In this document: positions 1 through 10,994 of the stretch, piece by piece
Layout of the letters: each line of letters begins with the position of its first letter
How positions within the stretch are numbered: the first letter of the stretch is position 1
Assembly (NCBI GenBank): GCA_002099365.1
Contig: MSED01000015.1
Location: 1,302,001-1,366,000 of the forward strand
DNA length: 64,000 nt
Reading direction: 5' to 3'
DNA from: Phialophora verrucosa
Lineage: Eukaryota > Ascomycota > Eurotiomycetes > Chaetothyriales > Herpotrichiellaceae
The notes under the pieces: generated by a model
Seen by the model: the letters and a program-made list of their open reading frames with translations, nothing else
The model's database searches: none
What the model was told of the DNA's origin: nothing
Program-made: the position numbers and the translations under genes

Positions 1-3000
1 GGATTGTCATTTTGTGTCAAAAGTGCGAGAGATCAAGGTACTTTGTACTGGCCTCAGCGCAATGACCTGAAGAAGCCAGCCCCTCCTGGCTTTCATTTTC
101 TCATCGTCCAACCAGCAAAGTATCCAACACTCCTCAAAACGGAAACTGCCGTTTCCAATCCTCAGCCCATTGCCTTCGTCGATGCAGGCGTGGTAGCATA
201 CATAACCTCGCAATATACCTAAGGTACGAGTACATGCAAAAGTGCGTGCTGTGTACCCCCGCGCTAGGGACAGGAAGTGGTACAAGCAAGGGGCCCCTGT
301 ACTACCTCGAAAGCTCCAAGGCCGTGGGTGCGTGGTTAGGTCAAAGCCTAGACCGAAGATCAAGCAAGATTCGAAATTGAAGCATCCGGCCTTCGAACAT
401 GCTATTTTCGAGGCACACCACTCGTTGAGCGATAAATGGACACCTGCCATGTGCTTGAGCTGGCACGCTGCTTACAGTCTTTTGGGGTATCTCACGTTCC
501 TCGGGCCGGAAATCGGAGAAGCACCGAAGCGAAACGTTCGGAAGCGCAATACGGAGCAATGCTTTACGAGTCGAGGAAAGGAGCACATGCTTTGTTGAGC
601 TTACGCGCGACATCCAGGGCAACGCATGCTGTGTAAAATCGAGCCCCACTCCTGAAAATGGGTTTGCGTCAATCAATGAATCATGGGCGACGCAAAGTTG
701 CCTGCCACGATGGAATTCATGCAATTGTCCTATACAAGTACTCTGTACTGCAAGCGACCTTCACTCGAGGTCTTCGGAGGCTAATCCAAGAAGCAGCAAC
801 AAAAAAATCGCAAAACAGTACAACGCAAGCATTCACCAGGATTGTCTTGGGCTGCATCTCTGAAAGTCAAATACTTGTGTGCAAGCGCCACCATGCGGGA
901 GAGTGGGATTATTGCTTCGTTTGGAATAGATGGTCAGGCTAAAGGTTCAGCATTCTCTAGCTGCCGCTCCTTGCGATCCCTTTTCCGAAGCTGCAGTTCC
1001 ACTTGCGACCACTCTTCGCACAGGCCATCTCGGGGTTTTGTTCAGCGATTTAGCCTGATGGGTATTGTACGTCTCTCAGCCTGATGAGCCTAAGGAGCCT
1101 CTGGCTTGGACAATGCGCCGATGCGCGCCACTGACCGAGTGCCCAGCGTGTTGGGTCGCAGATCAGCTACAGTATCTGGAATACATTAAGATGGCATGCG
1201 AGCACGAGATTTTGACTGACGGGGGTGAGCAAACACGAGCTGATGTTTCTCAGAACAGGCGATTTTCACATGAGAGTTCCTGGAGTTCGGTGATTATGAA
1301 CGGGGAGCTGGGGAGGGAGCGCTCGCCCCGAGTTTGATCCTTCCATCCAACTACGGTGGTACCGGGGTACAAGATGTGCCGCAGTGAAATCTATGGGGAT
1401 CCAAGTACCCCTCAGGAAGTGGGCCGGGTCCTTGTCGCATGTCGCAAGAAGCAATTCATTATTGCCCCCCGATGTTGAATCTTCCAAAGAGCAGTGCTCA
1501 CGCGAGCATCTACAGGATTTTCTAGAGTTGCACACGAAATAGCCACCGGCAGACGCTTCGCTGCAATCTGCAAATTCTTTCTGCGGCAGGCCTTCACCTC
1601 CGACTCTCGTCATCAAGGGAGGCTGCCATCTGAGCTCGTGCTGGGTCCAGGACAGCAAGAAGGCCCGACCTCGGTACTGCGTATTGGTGGCCATGGGGCC
1701 CATAAGTATGAATCTTGGTGGAGCCCAGGTGGGAATATCGCGCCCCCAAGGGTTGGAAATCGGTGGCATGCTTCTGGACCACTTCTTTTTTCGAAGGTTC
1801 ATGCACAGAATCCATCAAGCGTCCCGGCAGTCAGGTAGCCTGGACTCGCGCTCGTGCTCCGGGTTGTTTTCGAGAAGAGGCCCCCCAATGCTTCAACCTC
1901 ATCGCCGCGAACAAGTTGCGTCCATGCCAGGGCATCAGAGTAGGTATCTACTCTAGAGTTCTATCGTCTTCCTACCAGAGGTTATCTGCCTGATTTTCTG
2001 CCACAGACATGACAGTCCGCCCCTATGCGCACAGTCGACTTTCGCTGATGAAGAATTCAAAATGCCATTATTTCCCTCACTGCCTCCTCCGGTCGAGGGC
2101 GGCTTCCGTGACATTCCCGAGAGGCAATACCACTGCGCGCGTATACCTGCTTCAGATGGTGGAACATGCGCTACATGTGGTACTTGTCTCGCATGGCGGC
2201 GGTTACAGACTTGACCAAATGCGTTGACTGATATTTCATTATTGTTTGCATTACCATCCGGTTTCATAGCCGATGTCTTCGACGACGAACAGGCAGCGTG
2301 CTCCTCGAATCCTGCCTCGTCCGGCTACGGCAATCAGCAGGACGCCTCTGCCGGGAAGAAGTAGGCCGAGAGGGTTCCAGAGGTCACCCACTCTGTACCA
2401 AGTACTGTGGCCACCCACGCTATCAAAGCCTCCAGCTAATTAGAGGAGACGTCAATGAGCGCGATTTGACTGGCTCCAAAAAGACCGCTTAAGACGACCC
2501 TGTTCCCTGGATATGGCACTCACGCCGGGCTTGCATGATCCTTAAAACCCATAGTCGGCCTGGCAGTGGGCAGCTTGTGCGGACCGATATTTGACTGCTC
2601 CAGTGCTCATGCTATCCACGCCACTAAGCGCGCCCCGCCGAAGTTTAAGATCCCTTCTCTTCGCCGCACGCCCAGATGCACGCCGGCAGGAAGAGCTCGA
2701 AGGCTCTCGCCAGATGCACAGTTCTGCGGGCATCTGACATTCCCACTGAGTCATGCCGGTTGTTGATCAGAAGGCGTGGCATACTTACTCGTAGTTCCTG
2801 AGAATGGATGGGCCCAATCGTCACACCGTTCTGCGATGTGATCTGGCGACACCCAAGCCGGCGTCATCATTGAATATTCAAGGGTCCCAAGATGCAGCGT
2901 CCTGGCAAGGCCAGGTGAAATCGAGTCAGGCCAATCGATGGCCGCTCCGACGCAACTACGTCCATACTGTACATGCGATGACATTGTCCCACTTCTTGAC

Positions 3001-4097
3001 TACCCACCAGCCTCGCTGCGCTTGCCCCATTTCTGGCGTGGGCTACATATGGCTCAGGCATTGACCGGCGCTCTGCCGATGGCCTTCTCTCTGCGCTACC
3101 CAAATCCCTCCGAGCATGCAGCGATTCCCTGGTGGCATGCTTCATGTGAGATCAAGGTGAGACGCTCTCGAAGAAGACGCGGAGTGCCCTCGGTGGTATG
3201 AGATGAGCACCCCACGAAATGGTGAGCAATCACCACCACCACTCGAAACGGAGGGTGCTACGCAATCGTGCTGAAGCCGCATCAATCAACATGACGACCG
3301 TTCGAGTGTTCCGTCACGGCAGCTCTCTTCTCTCCTATCTCTCTCGGAGAATGCTCGTCAGATATGTCCTGGGGGGCAATCATTGCATCACTTCATCCGC
3401 ATTGTAGGAGTGTTCGTGGCTTGATCGTCTCGTGCAGTCTGCAACTCTAAACAGTTTGTCCACTCTCGTTTGCGCGCGTTCAGCAGATTTGCATTCGCCC
3501 AACCCTAGGCCTGTTTCTTGCATCCATCCCGCTCATCCACTTCCGTCAAAGCCATGTTCCGAGTCGTCGCCAATCCCGGGAGGTCCAAAGCTGTCTGATT
3601 TACGGCCAGTACTCGTACCTCTTGTATTGCCCCTCGAGCGGGTCCTTGCCTTTCCATTTGCTCCAGGGCCGCGCACTAAACGGGCGCGCCAGAACGCACC
3701 ATCTTCTTCGGACCCTGGCTCAGCCTGCGCCCACACCCTGGCCACCCACCGGCGCCTCCCCCATCCCCATAGGTTGCGTGCCTTCTCTGGCCTGCACACC
3801 TCCCACTCCCACCCTGCAGGCTAGACGTTGAGGTGCTCTTCTCGCAGCTCTCTTCTTGCCGACCTTTTCCTCTTGTCTCATGGTGATGACACTACTGCTG
3901 CCGCTGCCACTGCCACGGGTTTGCCTATTCTCTGCTACCAATTATTTTTGGTCCGTAGCCGACTACTCTCCCTTGCACCATATCGTGGCTGCGGTGTTGG
4001 TAATGCTCCCAGCACACCTGTATACGACCAACCTTTCTCTTCCGTTGTCCTACCTCAGCCTGCTGCAGCACGCGGCTTTGTCCAATCGGCCCCGGTG
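1..4097. promoter_or_regulatory. Gene-free 4.1 kb region upstream of areA
   Basis: No open frame here resembles a protein I recognise, and the longest ones (under 180 codons) overlap on both strands as chance frames do. A very long leader and promoter are common for areA genes. HGATAR-type GATA-factor sites are seen at 430-435 (CGATAA), 1982-1987, 2420-2425 and 3335-3340 (the last three on the minus strand), which would suit autoregulation. Pyrimidine-rich tracts between about 3320 and 3880 look like the proximal promoter and 5' leader. The frame of areA stays open upstream to 3828, so an N-terminally longer product cannot be excluded. An unspliced 5'-UTR intron could also lie here. Confidence 0.5.
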
Positions 4098-7043
4098 ATG
4101 TCGAGTGCGGATTATGGTGAGCGTGGGGGAACCGCAGCTTCGACCTGTGCGCGCGCAGCCTCCGCCGTCCACTCCCCGGCCGGCCACTCTGATCCCTCTT
4201 CTGGACCTGCACAGCAACCATCTTTTAGTCTTGACGACACAGCTTCGTCGACCTGGTCCAGTAGTCTCGAGTCGAACACTACAGCGAACACTGCGTCCAC
4301 CAGCCAGTCGCCCGCCAACCTGTCCTCGACAGCGACATCCAACATAAGTTCCCACCTATCTCACCCACCGAAGTCCACCAACACCAATCTCGGCTCCAAT
4401 CTGGATCTCTCCACTTCGGACGCCCTTGCTCGAAATGAGTTGCTGCTACGGGACGCGGTCTTCCCGGAGTGGAAGGACGACACCAGTCCTTCCGACATCG
4501 AAAACCCGGAGGAGATGCAGAAGAAGGATCCTTTAGGGACCCAGATATGGAAGTTATACAGTCGCACAAAGTCTCGACTGCCGAACCAGGAGCGCATGGA
4601 GAACCTGACTTGGAGGATGATGGCCATGAACCTGCGCCGTCGGGAGCAGCAGCAAGCAGCGTACGGGAATAAAATCCCCGCCAGCAGCAACCGTGAGGCA
4701 CCTGGCGCTGACAATTTCCCCAGTGAAAAGCAGGCACAACAGAAGCGTCCGGCGGCGCCATCGTCCGCGCCCAGCGGCATTGCTCAGCAACTCCGCAAGT
4801 CAATAGACAAGGGTCTTGAACATGAGCATGCATCGGATCCCATGAACCTGGACGACTTCATCGTCCCAAGCTCAGTTGCCTCGCCAGCAGGGATAATGAC
4901 ACCCGCAGCAACAGAGCCCGTAGCACCGCCAAAGACCACGCAAGCACCCGGTGTACCGATTGCTACACGGAACAAACCACAAGTTCAAATTCCCAAGAAT
5001 ATGCCGCCTTCATCAATGCCCCAGACTTCGATACCCACATACCGAACGTCAGAATTTGACTATGTCAGGAAGAGAGTTCGTAAGACAAGCATTGACGAAA
5101 GGAGAGGAGGAGGAGTAAGCCTCGACCATCTTCATGGGCATCACATTGATTCTGATTATCTCCTCTCCCAGAACCGAAAGCGCCCGGCGGACTTTTCTCC
5201 CCAGGTGCCGCCGCTGCCTGGCCCCAGTGCTGCAAACGGCACTGAGATGGACACTGGCGTGCCTGACTATGCACTGGATCAGACAACCGCGGCGCAATTC
5301 TCGGGCCAAACCAACTTTCAGAACCCAATGTCTCTGCAGCTGGACTCCTTCCACCTTCAGGAGGACCCCATCCTGACGTCTTCTGGTCCTTTCCAGCAAA
5401 ATTTCGCTTTCTCGCCCGCGGCTTCGCCCATGGTGAGCAGTGGACCTTTTACGAACGGGTACATTCAATCCTCCATACCCTCGTCTCTCAACTCTGCAGA
5501 TTTCTACTCGCCTCCTCAGTCCGGCTACCCCTCCGCTGTTTCGACACCCCAACCTGGTCATGAAGGTGAGGGAACATTTTACTTTGACCAAAGTGGCCAC
5601 ACCCGTACTATGCCTTTCTATCCAGCCCACCGGTCGGCGCATCTGATGGCGCCTTCCGCTCCGCAGTTTGGCTACGGAAACAATAACGACCAGGTGTACT
5701 CCCTGATGAACGGGGTGGGCTCGGCTCCGGCCATCAACGGGTTTTCTCTCCAACAACATGTCGACCCGTCCAGAGTGCTTGTTCCCGAGTATGGACGACG
5801 GGTCTCCCCCGGGATTTCTGTGGCTGGCAATGACAATTTGTTCCAGTTTGGCGCCGACTCGGACGGCGAGGATGACGACGCAAATTTTGCCCTGATCCAG
5901 TCCGAGTACAGTCAGTTGAATGATCCGACGCTGGACTTGAATTCGGGTCTGCATTGGGATACAAGCGTGACCGATTATGCGCACGTGCAGCGTTTTGGGG
6001 GCCCTGGAAAACAAGTGAGGATTGGCGGAGCGGAAATGGTGAACTCGCCTCCCGACTGGGGCTCCTCTCTCCTCAGCCGAACGCACGGCTCCGCTGCGTC
6101 AATCAGCGACATTCGAAACCGGGACCAGGATCCAAGAAGGCAAAAGATACCCAGGACGACTTCTACGCCGGCTTTAACTACCCAGCATATGCAATCTACA
6201 GGTAGTTCGCCCGGAGAATCTGGCTTCAGCAGTCGACAACCGTCGAGGCCCGGCAGCCCCGGCCCCAAGAACACGGACCAGAACGGCGTCCCGACGACAT
6301 GTACAAACTGTTTCACCCAAACCACGCCTCTGTGGCGACGCAATCCTGAAGGCCATCCTCTATGCAATGCCTGCGGGTTATTCCTCAAGCTCCATGGCGT
6401 TGTGCGCCCACTGTCCCTCAAAACCGATGTCATCAAGAAACGTAATCGTGGAAGTGGAAGCACGGTTCCCATGGGTTCCGCAGCCACGCGAGCCTCGAAA
6501 AAGGCCTCCCGCAAGAACTCAGTCCAGCAGACACCAGTAACTACACCGACATCGGGCATTGCGACTAGCGAGCAGAATTCGGCATCCCCGGCCTCTGTGC
6601 AGGGATCCGCGCATTCCGGGTCTGCGGTTACCACGCCCACGAGCTATCCACCTGGTACCACGGGAGGTAAACCTGGGGTCGTACCGATCGCTGCAGCGCC
6701 ACCAAAACCACCTATGCAGCCAGGGCCGAATATAGCTCGGCCAGTTCAAGTGACACCGAAACGTCAGAGACGCCAGTCCCGAGCTTCGACCAACACGCTA
6801 CCTCTCATGGTGGGCAATAACGCAGCAAACGAGCCACAAATGCAGGATGCCGGCCAGCCCACACCGAAGATCGCCCAAGCCCCAGTGACCCGGTCCAAGG
6901 CAGCCAGTATCTCTTCGACGGCTGGGGCCACCACTATGGCCTCGGTCATGCAAGGTGGCTTGCTCAACAGCGGTGTTCACAACATGACGGGAGGACCGCA
7001 CGGAAACAGCCAGGAGTGGGAATGGCTCACCATGAGTTTGTGA
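4098..7043 (+). CDS. areA: AreA nitrogen-regulatory GATA transcription factor
   Basis: Encodes about 981 residues without an obvious intron. Near residues 144-180 lies the conserved fungal AreA block (DPLGTQIWKLYSRTK, then NQERMENLTWRMMAM; DUF1752). A single GATA zinc finger of the CX2CX17CX2C type has its cysteines at about 735, 738, 756 and 759, followed by the basic tail KTDVIKKRNRGSG. The protein ends EWEWLTMSL, the conserved AreA C terminus, a region known to matter for the NmrA co-repressor. The family activates genes for use of poor nitrogen sources in the nucleus. I chose the ATG at 4098 because the sequence upstream is low-complexity and unlike AreA, although the frame stays open from 3828. 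Family identity is very secure; the start is less so. Confidence 0.95.
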   Translation: MSSADYGERGGTAASTCARAASAVHSPAGHSDPSSGPAQQPSFSLDDTASSTWSSSLESNTTANTASTSQSPANLSSTATSNISSHLSHPPKSTNTNLGSNLDLSTSDALARNELLLRDAVFPEWKDDTSPSDIENPEEMQKKDPLGTQIWKLYSRTKSRLPNQERMENLTWRMMAMNLRRREQQQAAYGNKIPASSNREAPGADNFPSEKQAQQKRPAAPSSAPSGIAQQLRKSIDKGLEHEHASDPMNLDDFIVPSSVASPAGIMTPAATEPVAPPKTTQAPGVPIATRNKPQVQIPKNMPPSSMPQTSIPTYRTSEFDYVRKRVRKTSIDERRGGGVSLDHLHGHHIDSDYLLSQNRKRPADFSPQVPPLPGPSAANGTEMDTGVPDYALDQTTAAQFSGQTNFQNPMSLQLDSFHLQEDPILTSSGPFQQNFAFSPAASPMVSSGPFTNGYIQSSIPSSLNSADFYSPPQSGYPSAVSTPQPGHEGEGTFYFDQSGHTRTMPFYPAHRSAHLMAPSAPQFGYGNNNDQVYSLMNGVGSAPAINGFSLQQHVDPSRVLVPEYGRRVSPGISVAGNDNLFQFGADSDGEDDDANFALIQSEYSQLNDPTLDLNSGLHWDTSVTDYAHVQRFGGPGKQVRIGGAEMVNSPPDWGSSLLSRTHGSAASISDIRNRDQDPRRQKIPRTTSTPALTTQHMQSTGSSPGESGFSSRQPSRPGSPGPKNTDQNGVPTTCTNCFTQTTPLWRRNPEGHPLCNACGLFLKLHGVVRPLSLKTDVIKKRNRGSGSTVPMGSAATRASKKASRKNSVQQTPVTTPTSGIATSEQNSASPASVQGSAHSGSAVTTPTSYPPGTTGGKPGVVPIAAAPPKPPMQPGPNIARPVQVTPKRQRRQSRASTNTLPLMVGNNAANEPQMQDAGQPTPKIAQAPVTRSKAASISSTAGATTMASVMQGGLLNSGVHNMTGGPHGNSQEWEWLTMSL

Positions 7044-8217
7044 GCTGTTACACCCGCCCGTCGCATGCCCTGTCAAGGGCCCTACACGAGAAGCTCTTCA
7101 TTTCCCACCAGACTTGGCACGGAGACGAGCAACAACCTCTTCAGTTTCGTGTTGCATATAGAGACATTTCCTCATCCTTTTACTTATACCACCTCCCGAA
7201 TTTGACTCCAGCTGCACGACTTGACGACGACGCAATATACGAATCTCCCCAATCTTCCTGTCACGCGCTTGCTGTCCCTCCCACCAGGGACGAAGAGCAA
7301 CCTGACGACTTTCCATACTTTGGATCGGGCACTGGGCTGGACGAGCAAGGGTATAATGACGGGCAAATTTGCGATTGTGCACCTTTTGTGATTTTTGTCG
7401 ATTTGCAACACAATGATATCACCGCGTCTGCGAGGGAGGATGCTCGAAGATAGAGAGCCCTCGAGCAGAAGTGCGCACTTTGGGTTTTGATGTTTTGCGA
7501 TGAGTGAAGTAATGAATAGACGTGTCGACTCGAGCACTCGACCAGACAGGTGGCTATGAGAGGGCGCAGAAAGAGATCTGTATTGGGATGAGGTGGGATC
7601 ATTTGGAAATGGCTCTTTACCCCCAAGATCGCGAGGAGGGCGTCGTCCTGGATGTGCCACAAGAAGAAAAGAGGTGAGCTGGCACTTGCAATGATATTCC
7701 CGCAATGATAGAGACATCAAAGTACATATCAGGCGAATAGGTACGCACTAGAATACAGTAACAGCAGATCTTGAAAGTTCCATCTTGAGTCCGCTCACAG
7801 CGCCGCTCACAGCGCCGCTCACAGCGCCGCTCACAGCGAGCCCTTTTCTACCTCCTAATCAGCGTTTTACGAGTGGAAACCAGGGCTTGTTGGAAATGGA
7901 ACTGAATTTCACGCGTAAATGCCTACATGCGTCTTGACATTGAAACCATCGCGTTCTGCTCCGTCGAATTTGAAACCGCTAATATTTACTTGTCAACTCA
8001 GCTCATTTTGAGACCAGAGCGCGCCTTTTCCATGCCTCTGCTATAATGTGGCGATGAAAGGGTTTGACATGGCGAGCTTTTGACTGACATCAAGCACCAA
8101 AGGATGGGCGCGTCAAGATCCGTCCGTGTACAACGCAAACAATGCCAAAGTTTGCTCATTTTCTGCGTCTCCAACTCCAGACTCGGTGGATTGTCAGCAA
8201 GGTGACATTCTCTGGGT
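7044..8217. other. Intergenic between areA and the amine oxidase gene
   Basis: Contains the 3' regions of two convergent genes. The only structure I see is the 12-bp tandem repeat at 7791-7838. Open frames on the minus strand (for example 7184-7720) have no recognisable domain and cover the expected areA 3' UTR. Confidence 0.5.
7791..7838. repeat. 12-bp tandem repeat, four perfect copies
   Basis: Four perfect head-to-tail copies of CCGCTCACAGCG, directly readable, lying between the 3' ends of areA and the amine oxidase gene. Its function is unknown. It may be a minisatellite that differs in copy number between strains. Confidence 0.95.
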
Positions 8218-9754
8218 CTACAGCTTCGAAGTCTGCTGGTGTCCGGGCTTCAGATCAGCAATGGCGTGCAGAGCGCCACTCTCGCCGCTCCTGACCGCTC
8301 CTTCCATATATCCCCGCCATACCTTGCTGAGTTCCGTGCCAGCAAAGAAGACGTTGCCGAATGGCGCACACAGGGCGTCCCATCCGCTGGCAAGAACGCC
8401 TGGCGGCAAGTTCGCACACGGGCAGCCCCAGCCTGAGAACTCCTCTTCCATCCATGGCGACTCCACTGCTTCGACAACGAGACCGCTGATGTCTTGGCCG
8501 TCTGCAAAGATGTCGCTGATCTGTTGGAGAACCGACGCCTTCTTTCCCTCAGCATCTTGGGCTGCCCACTTCCTGCCGAAACTGCCGCCGATGAAGCACG
8601 TCATGGCTGGCTGCTCGTGGCCGAGGCTTGTGTCGCGGAAAACAGAGACCGGTCCCACGAAGGACTGTGCAAGGCCACAGAGCTTCTTCTCGGTCCAGAA
8701 CGCCTTGCTGAAGCTGACGATGTACTTTGTGTAAAAGCCATAGCGCGTGCGATTAACAACTGCGCTCTTCGAGGCGGGCAAGGGTGGCGAGAAATTGATC
8801 GTCTTATACACCGGCGTCGGAACGGAGACGATCAGTTTGCGAGCGAAGTAAGTCTGCGGCACTGGGCCTCTTGTGGAGACTGAGACCGTCCCGTCTGGTT
8901 TTTGATGGATTCCTGCGACAGGGCTGCTCAGCTTGACAGACCCAGCATTCAACTTCTTGGCCAGCCCCTCCGCGAATGCCGACGTCCCTTCGCGGATACG
9001 AAGATACTGTCCACCTCCTTTACCGTCAGAGCGCATCGTCATCAACCCTCCTCCAGCGGCGCAATCTAGGAAGAGCCCGTCAACGGTGAGCATTCCAGAG
9101 ATGGCGGGACTCACATTCAATAAAGTACAAGGCCGATACCTCGGATGGGTCCACGCCGAGCATGGCGTGAGTCCAGACCTGGGCGGTCGCGAGTGCCTTA
9201 TCCGTCAGCTTCGAACGATGAAGGAAAGTTTCGAAAGAGATGGAGTCGAGGTCGTCTCGGTGAGGCCCCGCAGAGAAGATTGATGGCGACTGTGTGGTGG
9301 ACAGGTTCTCAACCAGGTCTCGAATAGAGATGCACGAAGCCGTGTCCTGGTCTGATGGGTACTGTGTACAAGGTCAGCATCGGACTACACTGTGTCGACT
9401 GGTACCAAAGGAGCACCAGACCTTGGGCGCGTCGCCGTATGGAAACTTCACCAGCCTTCCATCAAAGTCTTGCACAACGACATCGCCCTTCGTGTTTTGT
9501 ACGAAGGTGTGTAAACCCAATTCTTCTGCGAGCGCCCACATGCGACTCTGGTTGGTGTCGTTGATCCAGGCTGCCCCTAGCTCAGCTTTCGCACTTCTTC
9601 CAGTGCTCGATCGAGATGTCAACGTCCTCCCACCAACACGATCTCGCGCCTCAAGGACGATGTAGCTCAGACCTTCCTGGTGGACGGTGAGTGCAGCCTG
9701 CAAACCCGACAAGCCGGCACCAACGACCAACACATCGTATGTCGGCCTCGACAT
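8218..9754 (-). CDS. Flavin-containing monoamine oxidase (MAO-N-like)
   Basis: Three exons are inferred: 9754-9422, 9361-9115 and 9065-8218, giving about 475 residues. The N terminus holds the FAD-binding fold VLVVGAGLSGLQAALT followed by LEARDRVGGRT. The middle has the GGGQYLR segment, and the C terminus has the FAD-contacting VFFAGTELSKVWRGYMEGA stretch of fungal MAO-N-type amine oxidases. The family oxidatively deaminates amines to aldehyde, ammonia and hydrogen peroxide with non-covalent FAD. Intron 2 (9114-9066) has GTGAGT...CCTAG ends. Intron 1 (9421-9362) needs the weaker donor GTCTGG to keep frame but has a good TGCTGAC branch site. No peroxisomal SKL tail is present; the protein ends TSKL. 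It lies next to the nitrogen regulator areA, so nitrogen control is plausible but unproven. Confidence 0.9.
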
Positions 9755-10727
9755 ATTAGTGTCTACTTTGCTTGCGGCAACAAGGTGTCAACTCCCCTGC
9801 ATGATCAATGAAGCTTGGATATATGTCCATCATGAAGTGCGCTCACGGTTTTGTTTTGAGGAGAACAAGGTGGCGCCCATCTCCGCCGCAGAGACCTTGT
9901 TGCAACGAGTTCCCCACAGCTGCTCAGACCTTATCTCATCCATCTCCTGTAGCTGTCTCGATTCTCTTGTATAGCTGGTCGATGATGGCGGCACAGCCTT
10001 CACGGGGCGCAGAGCTTGATCAGCTAGGGACTGAGAGGGGTGTATACGTGCGAAACCGGAAGCAATAATCAGCGGCCAACAACATGGCATTCTATTTCTG
10101 GGATGTAGGGACTGGAGACTGATTCTCAACAACTCCAGTCCTACGAGATCCTGTCGCCGATGTGGTCTCAGGGCAGGTCACTTCAAGCTCGAACCTTCAA
10201 CGAGGTGGGAAGCTCGCGTTGATCAAGGGAGGCCATCACAATGGAATTGGAGCACGACCACCACGACGGGACTATGTTTGAGCCGCCCGCGCTGAAGCGC
10301 CAGCCTAGAATGCTGACCACATGGATTCCGATCGCATTGCATCTTGGAAATCTGTTGAGCGAACAGTACGGGAACATGAACCATGGAGAAAGAATGGTGT
10401 TCTCGCGCATAAGGCTTCTCAACAGCATGAATGTGGCCCAGTAAGTCACATTTGCTTCTTACATGTTCACAGCCTTGCTATTCAGCACTCGCCATTCGAG
10501 GCCTTGTGTGAATTTTGTCCGCCACGCCCTGGCAGACGGCGCGTCGAAAACGACAATGCCATGGGCAGTCGGACCAGTGAAGTGCGCTTTTCTCAAAAGC
10601 AGTCACTATCATTTCGCTTAGGGCTCAAACTCTTCCGTCTTCTCAACAGACAGCCTCTCCTTCGTCTTCGCGTTCGTCCTCCCTTATTCCTGCTCCCAAT
10701 CTTTTCCACCCTCTTTGCGTTGTGACA
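9755..10727. other. Intergenic, no supported gene
   Basis: Divergent spacer between the amine oxidase gene and a small ORF. Short frames at 10183-10449 (minus) and 10241-10444 (plus) overlap each other and show no domain. CT-rich sequence around 10690-10720 resembles a promoter or leader for the ORF starting at 10728. Confidence 0.4.
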
Positions 10728-10994
10728 ATGGAGATTACACGCGTTTCCACCAACTTCTCTCGGTGGGGTCCTACCTCTCGCCTCGAGGGCGTCGGACGGG
10801 ATGTCCGCCAAAAGGTTGTGCGCTACACGCGTGCCTACGCCCACATCACCGGCCTGCAGGAGTCGCATCCCATCAAGAGCCTCAATGGTGGTTCTTCTCC
10901 GGCGTCGCCCTCTCGCAAGTTCAACCTACTGAAGCCCGTTGAGAGTATTGAATGTGATGGGTCGGAAAGGTCGTGTCGGAAAGATGAGTGTTAG
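10728..10994 (+). CDS. Small hypothetical protein, 88 residues
   Basis: I do not recognise this protein. The ATG at 10728 sits in a good fungal context (GACAATGG) directly after a pyrimidine-rich leader. The codons favour C or G in third positions up to about residue 75, which makes it look coding. The product is basic and Arg/Ser-rich, with no signal peptide or membrane segment; residues 55-70 are Ser/Pro-rich. It may be a genuine small protein or the first exon of a longer gene. Transcript data would decide. Confidence 0.4.
   Translation: MEITRVSTNFSRWGPTSRLEGVGRDVRQKVVRYTRAYAHITGLQESHPIKSLNGGSSPASPSRKFNLLKPVESIECDGSERSCRKDEC

Noticed and set aside
5049..6086. 345-codon minus-strand open frame opposite areA
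   Set aside because: It lies wholly inside the coding sequence of areA, has no domain, and is Arg/His-rich as expected of an antisense shadow frame.
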